Under the pieces are notes generated by a model. It saw nothing but the letters and a program-made list of their open reading frames with translations. It was not told the origin of the DNA and did not search any database. A stretch of 9,939 nucleotides of DNA from the NCBI GenBank assembly GCA_945870085.1, contig CAMBQX010000055.1, positions 1-9,939 of the forward strand, given 5' to 3'. The translations under genes were made by a program, and so were the position numbers. This stretch comes from Bifidobacterium breve. Its GTDB lineage: Bacteria > Actinomycetota > Actinomycetes > S36-B12. The stretch's first letter is position 1, and every line of letters starts with the position of its first letter. Below, one piece after another: positions 5,928-9,939 of the stretch.

Positions 5928-5933
5928 CGCGGC

Positions 5934-6449
5934 ATGACTTCACCTTTCCCTGCCGAGTCATTCGCTGACATAATCGAGGCCAATCGAGAGTTTGCCGCTG
6001 GTTTCGCTTTCGCGGGCCAACCCGGTCGGGCCCAACGGGGCTTGGCCATCGTCACCTGCATGGATTCACGTATTAGCCCGCTGGACGTTGTGGGTATGGA
6101 TGCCGGGGATGCCAAGATTTTGCGTAATGCCGGTGCCCGCGTCACCGAGGACGTTTTACGGACTTTGGTCTTGGCGAGTTACCTACTCGGTGTCGAGCGC
6201 ATTTTAGTAATGCCGCATACCGATTGCCGGATGGCTCAGGCACAGGAACCTGAGATCCATGCAACGATTGCCGAGCAATATGGTGTCGACACTAGAAGCC
6301 TTGAATTTCGGACAGTTACCGATCAACGGGCGGCACTGATTACTGATGTCACGCGAATTCGATCATTTCCACTTATACCCGACACGGTTGCTGTGGCGGG
6401 CGCAATATATGACGTCCACGCCGGAACCCTTGAATTAGTCGACTGCTGA
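5934..6449 (+). CDS. Beta-class carbonic anhydrase
   Basis: This 171-residue cytosolic zinc enzyme interconverts CO2 and bicarbonate. Zinc ligands are Cys42 (in TCMDSR, 41-46) and His95 and Cys98 (in PHTDC, 94-98). Asp44 and Arg46 form the usual catalytic dyad. The RNAGARVTEDVLRTL segment (64-78) follows the compact type seen in mycobacterial Rv1284-like enzymes, and length fits that group. A TTG at 5901 would add 11 residues (MSRTEPRYTRG), but these would overlap the promoter. The ATG at 5934 follows a TACACT hexamer by 6 nt and has no ribosome site, suggesting leaderless expression. It is divergent from the small SH3-like gene and converges on the membrane protein with only 8 nt between stops, leaving no room for a separate terminator. 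Confidence 0.93.
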   Translation: MTSPFPAESFADIIEANREFAAGFAFAGQPGRAQRGLAIVTCMDSRISPLDVVGMDAGDAKILRNAGARVTEDVLRTLVLASYLLGVERILVMPHTDCRMAQAQEPEIHATIAEQYGVDTRSLEFRTVTDQRAALITDVTRIRSFPLIPDTVAVAGAIYDVHAGTLELVDC

Positions 6450-6457
6450 CCGGCCTG

Positions 6458-8191
6458 TTAGCCCACCCAGCGTAAGTGGGTAAGGCACACATAAGCATCC
6501 TGGACACCGATGCCGGGAATCTTTACCGTGGTGCACTCCGGCGGTGAAGGCCGCGCCCACGGCGGAATACTGCTCCAAAATAGATCAACTTGTTCGCGGG
6601 TTGGCGCATACATGGCGATAGCGGTTGGCGTGCTGAGTTCGAGGCGATCAACCTCATCACGGGTGAGTTCCGCTTCGGTGGAGACGTTGTTGTAACCCCA
6701 AAGTTGCATCGCGGCAACCGCTGCCATCTGGTGGTCTGGGTCGGTCCAGATGCCGACGGTGTCAGCGGCGGAAGTGTTGTCGATGATCCATTGCTCGGCC
6801 TTAATCTTTTCGCGCATGATTTGTTCGCCGCTGAAATCCACGTAGGCCGCGCGAAATGGGTATTGGCCGTAGATGCCGGTTAGTCCGCGCCCATTCTGGA
6901 GTAGCTGCATGCCGATTGCGGTGATTGCGAGGGCAACTAGCACGGCAAGTGCCGAAGTTAAGTCACCTGACCGACGCGTGATGCTGGACGCAACCGCAAA
7001 GCCTACGCAGATTAGTAGCGCGATCAATGCGCCGACTGGACGCTCGATAACTTCTGCCCACCTACCACTCCATAAAATGAGTGGAAGGGCTGCCAACGGA
7101 ACTAGCAGTGCTGCGGACGGGAGATTGCGGCGCTGCAAAAGCGCGGCCGCGGCAAGCCCGATGGCTACGATTGAGCCCGGCCATAATTTGGCGACGTAAT
7201 GCGGTGCTTCAAGCCAAGGCCCGGGCACCAGCGCGTAATAGATCGCGGTAAAAGCGATATTGGTTAAGGCAATTACCACCGCGGTTAAAGCCCAGCGGTT
7301 ACCGCGGGTGGTGATCGCGGAGATAGCGGCAATAACCAATGCCGAAACTGGTACGAGTAGGGCGATGTCGCTGGCCCAAATCATGGGGTCACTGATGAAA
7401 TCCGCGTAGTCCAATCGCCCATTCCAGTACATGTAGGTACTTACCCAGTTCAAGCCAGGGAAAAGCATCAGGCCCAGTGCGATAAACATTAGGAGGCTGA
7501 CAGCGAACCCGGCTATCGCGGCCATTGCGTCGAAGAGCAAAGCCCGCCAACGATCGGTATGTGCCACGAAAACACCAACTAGTCGAATGCCAACCCACAT
7601 CGAAAGAGCCAGGAAGCAGGCGTACGGGTTAAGCATTAGGAGCCAAGCGACGGTCGCCCCCGAAATAAATGCGGGTAGCCAGGAAATGCGTGGCGGGCCA
7701 AATGTGCACCACGTGCCTAGTGCGATGAATAGCAGGGTGGCAGCGATGATGGTGCCTGTCAGGTATGGGTTACCGACATAACTGAGAACCATTGTGTTCA
7801 GCGCCGCAAACAAGGCGATGACGCTCGCTAATTTGCGTGAGCTCACCTGGCGAATCAACCAATAGAGGGAAGCCGCTATCAAGGCGATCAGCAAGAAGCG
7901 CCAGAGCGCGAAACCAGCCCATGGGCCTAAAAGCGAGGTAAGTCCGCGGACCGGGGCGATGAAACCAAGGCGGGTCCAGAAGTAGGCCGGATCAATTGCC
8001 CGATCGGTGACCTCATTGCCGAATAGGGCCAGTGATGCATAGAACTCAGAGTCTGGGGAATTGAACCCGACCCATTGGCGGGAACCTGAGAAGAAGGCAC
8101 CAAAGATGCTGATCGAAGCAACGATCAGGGCGTCGAGAGCAAACGGACCTAATCTTGAGCCCGCAGCGACTTTTGCAAAGTCTTGGGTCAC
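6458..8191 (-). CDS. Polytopic membrane protein, GT-C glycosyltransferase-like
   Basis: This 577-residue protein has roughly a dozen hydrophobic segments between residues 18 and 430, among them about 18-36, 90-112, 120-138, 144-162, 172-190, 222-244, 275-295, 300-322, 338-353, 358-375, 386-403 and 410-430. A soluble C-terminal domain of about 145 residues follows. After the first segment, an acidic motif SPDSEFY (45-51, Asp47/Glu49) lies in what should be the first extracytoplasmic loop, where GT-C enzymes place catalytic Asp/Glu. The C-terminal domain contains QWIIDN, WTDPDHQ and two cysteines (553 and 569) that could form a disulfide. The overall plan resembles lipid-linked-sugar glycosyltransferases of actinobacterial envelopes, but donor and acceptor are unknown and a non-enzymatic membrane protein is possible. 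It starts with GTG, 10 nt after the marR stop, so it is probably coupled to and regulated with it. Confidence 0.75.
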   Translation of the reverse strand: MTQDFAKVAAGSRLGPFALDALIVASISIFGAFFSGSRQWVGFNSPDSEFYASLALFGNEVTDRAIDPAYFWTRLGFIAPVRGLTSLLGPWAGFALWRFLLIALIAASLYWLIRQVSSRKLASVIALFAALNTMVLSYVGNPYLTGTIIAATLLFIALGTWCTFGPPRISWLPAFISGATVAWLLMLNPYACFLALSMWVGIRLVGVFVAHTDRWRALLFDAMAAIAGFAVSLLMFIALGLMLFPGLNWVSTYMYWNGRLDYADFISDPMIWASDIALLVPVSALVIAAISAITTRGNRWALTAVVIALTNIAFTAIYYALVPGPWLEAPHYVAKLWPGSIVAIGLAAAALLQRRNLPSAALLVPLAALPLILWSGRWAEVIERPVGALIALLICVGFAVASSITRRSGDLTSALAVLVALAITAIGMQLLQNGRGLTGIYGQYPFRAAYVDFSGEQIMREKIKAEQWIIDNTSAADTVGIWTDPDHQMAAVAAMQLWGYNNVSTEAELTRDEVDRLELSTPTAIAMYAPTREQVDLFWSSIPPWARPSPPECTTVKIPGIGVQDAYVCLTHLRWVG

Positions 8192-8201
8192 GGCTTCAGC
8201 A

Positions 8202-8669
8202 TCAGGCGCCGTACAATGAAATTTGTTCGTTGGCTGCGGTCACTTTTTGGCACGCGTCGCCCAGAGCCTTGAACTCTGATTTGGTCAGGACATCAACCAA
8301 GTTCGCCCGCACACCGGTGACATGGGTTGGGGCAGCGGCGACAAGTGCTTGCCAGCCAGCATCGGTAAGTACCGCGAATGAGCCCCTTCGGTCTTCTGTG
8401 CACTCTTCACGTGCGAGGAGGCCGGCAGTCTCCATGCGTCCGACTTGATGCGACAGGCGGCTGCGGGAGGCTAAGGTCGCCTCTGCCAATTCACTCATGC
8501 GCATTCTCCGGCCCTCGGTTTCGCTGAGGCGAACCAGAATTTCATAATCAGCGATGGTCAAGCCGTGCTGGATCTGCAGGTCGGCATTGAGCTGATGATT
8601 TAGGAGTGTCCAGGCCGAGATGAATGCCCGCCATAACCGCTGTTCATCAGGGCTCAGCCACTTGGTCAC
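8202..8669 (-). CDS. MarR-family transcriptional regulator
   Basis: This 155-residue dimeric winged-helix protein has an N-terminal dimerisation helix (WLSPDEQRLWRAFISAWTLL, 4-23). The DNA-binding core includes RMRMSELAEATLASRSRLSHQVGRM (55-79) with the recognition helix at about 69-80. The wing is TEDRRGS (91-97), carrying the conserved Asp-Arg-Arg. The pattern LSPDEQ...GLTIADYEILVRLSE is typical of a common actinobacterial sub-group. Cys90 and Cys140 are present; thiol sensing is possible but unsupported. It starts with GTG at 8669, 6 nt after a TACACT -10 and without a ribosome site, so it is probably leaderless. An inverted repeat just upstream suits autoregulation. The downstream membrane protein 10 nt away is the obvious regulated partner. 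Confidence 0.9.
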   Translation of the reverse strand: MTKWLSPDEQRLWRAFISAWTLLNHQLNADLQIQHGLTIADYEILVRLSETEGRRMRMSELAEATLASRSRLSHQVGRMETAGLLAREECTEDRRGSFAVLTDAGWQALVAAAPTHVTGVRANLVDVLTKSEFKALGDACQKVTAANEQISLYGA

Positions 8670-8675
8670 GGCCCT

Positions 8676-8681
8676 AGTGTA
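8676..8681 (-). promoter_or_regulatory. -10 hexamer for leaderless marR transcript
   Basis: TACACT on the minus strand, separated from the GTG start at 8669 by six bases (AGGGCC). This is the same hexamer and the same spacing as at the carbonic anhydrase gene. No consensus -35 is present 16-18 nt upstream. Confidence 0.55.
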
Positions 8682-8684
8682 CTT

Positions 8685-8699
8685 AAATTAGTTGAATTT
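8685..8699. promoter_or_regulatory. Candidate MarR operator
   Basis: Perfect dyad AAATT-N5-AATTT (spacer AGTTG on the plus strand), AT-rich in a GC-rich context. It lies 3 bp upstream of the marR -10, in the -10/-35 spacer. That is where an autorepressor would block polymerase. Dyads of about 15 bp suit MarR dimers. Binding is inferred. Confidence 0.45.
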
Positions 8700-8735
8700 C
8701 GTACTTCTAGGTTAGATAACGAGGTGGGCGCCCAG

Positions 8736-9620
8736 TCACCAAGTGGTTACGCCAGTTGGCAGCGTCAAGATCTCGGCGCCGGTCGTGGTTACCACCAGGG
8801 TGTGTTCGAATTGCGCAGTGCGGAGTAGATCCTTGGTTACCACCGTCCAGCCATCGGGCCACATCGAGTAGTCATGGGTGCCTAATGTCAGCATCGGCTC
8901 GATGGTAAACGTCATGCCGATCTCCAAGACTAGATCCGAGCCTGGGTCGTCATAGTGGGGTACTACGAGGCCGGAATGAAATGACGTGCCGATGCCATGG
9001 CCGGTGAAATCTCGCACGACCCCGTAGTTGAATCTCCGGGCATAACTTTCGATAACGCGACCGATGACATTCAGCGGGCGGCCGGGCGCGACGGCGGCGA
9101 TTGCGCGCCGAGTGGCTTCCCGCGTCCGCTCGACCAGCAGTTTGGACTCCTCGTCAACGAGGTCTCCAACCAGATAGGTCGCGTTGGTGTCGCCATGAAC
9201 TCCGCCGATGAAGGCGGTGATATCAATATTGCAAATATCTCCGTCAAGTAGCACGGTTGAGTCGGGGATACCGTGGCAGATGACTTCATTAAGGGATGAG
9301 CAAAGGGACTTGGGGTAGCCCCGGTAGCCAAGAGTCGATGGGTAGGCACCGTGATCGCAGAGGTACTCGTGGCCGATGCGATCGAGTTCGTCGGTGGTGA
9401 CCCCAGGCTCGATGTGGGCACCAACTTCAACTAATGCGTCAGCGGCGATTCGCCCGGCTATCCGCATTGCCGCCAGGGTTTGCTCGTCTTGGACTTCGGA
9501 GCCGGTGTACCGATCGGGGGCTGGCTTTCCGACATAAGCCGGCCGAAGGATATTCGTTGGCACCGCGCGCTCGGCGGAAATCGTGCCTGGAGTAAGTACA
9601 GGGCGAGAATTTGCTGGCAT
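8736..9620 (-). CDS. map: Methionine aminopeptidase, type I
   Basis: This cytosolic dimetal peptidase removes the initiator Met from nascent proteins. Numbered from the alternative ATG at 9629 (297 residues), metal ligands are Asp136, Asp147, His211, Glu244 and Glu275. His119 (ICHG) and His218 (FHSG) are the conserved catalytic/substrate histidines. All are present, so the enzyme should be active. The N-terminal extension with RPAYVGKPAP (29-38) is the form found in actinobacterial MetAP1, thought to contact the ribosome. Two in-frame ATGs exist. The first (9629) overlaps the -10-like TACAAT (9633-9628). The second (9620) lies 7 nt after it, and neither has a Shine-Dalgarno, so a leaderless start at 9620 (MPANSRPVLT, 294 residues) is preferred. 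It forms its own unit between the terminator hairpin and marR. Confidence 0.95.
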   Translation of the reverse strand: MPANSRPVLTPGTISAERAVPTNILRPAYVGKPAPDRYTGSEVQDEQTLAAMRIAGRIAADALVEVGAHIEPGVTTDELDRIGHEYLCDHGAYPSTLGYRGYPKSLCSSLNEVICHGIPDSTVLLDGDICNIDITAFIGGVHGDTNATYLVGDLVDEESKLLVERTREATRRAIAAVAPGRPLNVIGRVIESYARRFNYGVVRDFTGHGIGTSFHSGLVVPHYDDPGSDLVLEIGMTFTIEPMLTLGTHDYSMWPDGWTVVTKDLLRTAQFEHTLVVTTTGAEILTLPTGVTTW

Positions 9621-9627
9621 GGACGTC

Positions 9628-9633
9628 ATTGTA
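9628..9633 (-). promoter_or_regulatory. -10 hexamer for leaderless map transcript
   Basis: TACAAT, five of six bases matching consensus TATAAT, ends 7 nt before the ATG at 9620. The hexamer's AAT plus the next G makes the alternative in-frame ATG at 9629. The expected -35 position (about 9651-9656) touches the terminator hairpin and reads TTCTAA, a poor match. Confidence 0.55.
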
Positions 9634-9655
9634 GGTGGAAGCCCTGAACATTAGA

Positions 9656-9697
9656 AACGTGAAAGGCCCGCACCAAATGGTGCGGGCCTTTCACGTT
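9656..9697 (-). terminator. 19-bp perfect terminator hairpin
   Basis: AACGTGAAAGGCCCGCACC (9656-9674) and its exact complement (9679-9697) flank a 4-nt loop (AAAT on plus, ATTT on minus). It starts 16 nt past the stop of the basic repeat protein on the minus strand and is followed by TCTAATGTTC, a weak U-rich tail. It most likely ends that transcript and insulates map. Confidence 0.8.
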
Positions 9698-9713
9698 CAC
9701 GCTTGGGGCCGAA

Positions 9714-9939
9714 CTAGGCCTTCTTCGCGACGCGACGACGGACAACCTTGCGCGCTGGGCGCTTTGCTGCCTTCTTCGCGACCTTCTTTGCTGGGCGCTT
9801 TGCTGCCTTCTTTGCTGGGCGCTTTGCGGCTTTCTTTGCTGGGCGCTTTGCTGCCTTCTTCGCGACCTTCTTTGCTGGGCGCTTTGCTGCCTGATTCGCG
9901 ACCTTCTTTGCTGGGCGCTTTGCAGCGTTCTTTGCTGGG
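9714..9939 (-). CDS. C-terminal tail of a HU/histone H1-like nucleoid protein (partial)
   Basis: The last 74 codons of a gene whose start lies beyond the window, ending at TAG (9716-9714). The translation is almost only Lys, Ala, Arg, Pro and Val: repeated AKRPAKKVAKKA and AKRPAKKA units, then the end AKRPARKVVRRRVAKKA. Such tails are known from mycobacterial-type HU (HupB), where an N-terminal HU fold is followed by PAKK repeats that compact DNA, and from bacterial H1-like proteins. The N-terminal domain is not visible, so the choice between these is open. One unit has Asn-Gln in place of Lys-Lys. The stop is followed by the 19-bp hairpin. No start is in the window, so expression signals cannot be judged. 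Confidence 0.8.
   Translation of the reverse strand, partial: PAKNAAKRPAKKVANQAAKRPAKKVAKKAAKRPAKKAAKRPAKKAAKRPAKKVAKKAAKRPARKVVRRRVAKKA
9754..9939 (-). repeat. In-frame tandem repeats of 36 and 24 nt coding for AKRP units
   Basis: Reading along the plus strand from 9754, units that start GCTGGGCGCTTTGC follow one another with lengths 36, 24, 24, 36, 36 and 24, then 6 bases of a further unit. The 36-mer is the 24-mer plus 12 nt encoding VAKK. Several copies are identical at the DNA level, implying recent duplication or ongoing homogenisation by slippage or recombination. The array runs beyond the window. Confidence 0.85.

Noticed and set aside
5901..5933. TTG start adding 11 residues to the carbonic anhydrase
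   Set aside because: It has no ribosome site and would place the TACACT promoter element inside the coding region; family length fits the ATG at 5934.
5816..6145. 109-codon minus-strand frame opposite carbonic anhydrase
   Set aside because: Overlaps both the small gene and the carbonic anhydrase with its zinc-site motifs; no family signature, a shadow frame.
6465..6481. ACCCA-N7-TGGGT hairpin as terminator between converging genes
   Set aside because: Only 5 bp of stem, inside the membrane protein's last codons and without a U-run; too weak to call.
9754..9939. Direct repeats as a possible CRISPR array
   Set aside because: Units are contiguous, in frame and codon-sized (36/24 nt), with no unique spacers; they encode AKRP repeats.

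Overview
This window looks like chromosomal DNA of an actinobacterium with moderately high GC (mid-50s percent by eye). Four things point there. The methionine aminopeptidase has the N-terminal RPAYVGKP-type extension typical of actinobacterial MetAP1. The right edge carries a Lys/Ala/Pro-rich (AKRPAKK) tail like that of mycobacterial-type HU or histone H1-like proteins. The MarR regulator belongs to a sub-family common in Actinobacteria. Several genes appear to be transcribed as leaderless mRNAs. No mobile element, CRISPR array, tRNA or rRNA was seen.

Layout. Positions 1-317 hold no intact gene and look like decayed coding DNA. Positions 318-593 (+) are a small muconolactone-isomerase-like gene interrupted by one in-frame TAA. 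A minus-strand block follows, listed in transcription order: a secreted protein with GTIT-type repeats (5560-5024), an OmpR-family response regulator (4931-4248), its histidine kinase (4251-2890, ATGA overlap), a Tat-exported EfeB-like dye-decolorizing peroxidase (2787-1498) and a 3-hydroxyisobutyrate-dehydrogenase-like oxidoreductase (1471-602). Next is a divergent pair, a small SH3-like protein (minus, 5892-5680) and a beta-carbonic anhydrase (plus, 5934-6449), whose promoters sit face to face. A MarR regulator (8669-8202) then lies 10 nt upstream of a polytopic GT-C-like membrane protein (8191-6458). The last complete gene is map (9620-8736). It is separated by a 19-bp perfect terminator hairpin from the C-terminal end of a basic, tandem-repeat nucleoid protein that runs off the window.

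How the genes may work together. The most interesting signal is a near-identical 18-20 bp element, TTCACAT-N4-CCCACAT read on the minus strand. It occurs upstream of the peroxidase and again upstream of the secreted repeat protein, the two genes that flank the two-component system. A 7-bp direct repeat with a 4-bp gap (11-bp period) is the architecture OmpR/PhoP-family regulators bind. The inferred model is a local envelope regulon in which the kinase/regulator pair controls two exported proteins, one a heme peroxidase and one a small GTIT-repeat protein.

A second pattern is that four genes (carbonic anhydrase, the small protein, marR, map) have a -10-like hexamer 6-7 nt before the start and no Shine-Dalgarno, so they are probably leaderless. 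The secreted protein, the regulator and the peroxidase instead have strong Shine-Dalgarno sequences. In map and the small protein the upstream in-frame ATG is formed by the tail of the -10 hexamer itself, so the true start is probably three codons downstream.
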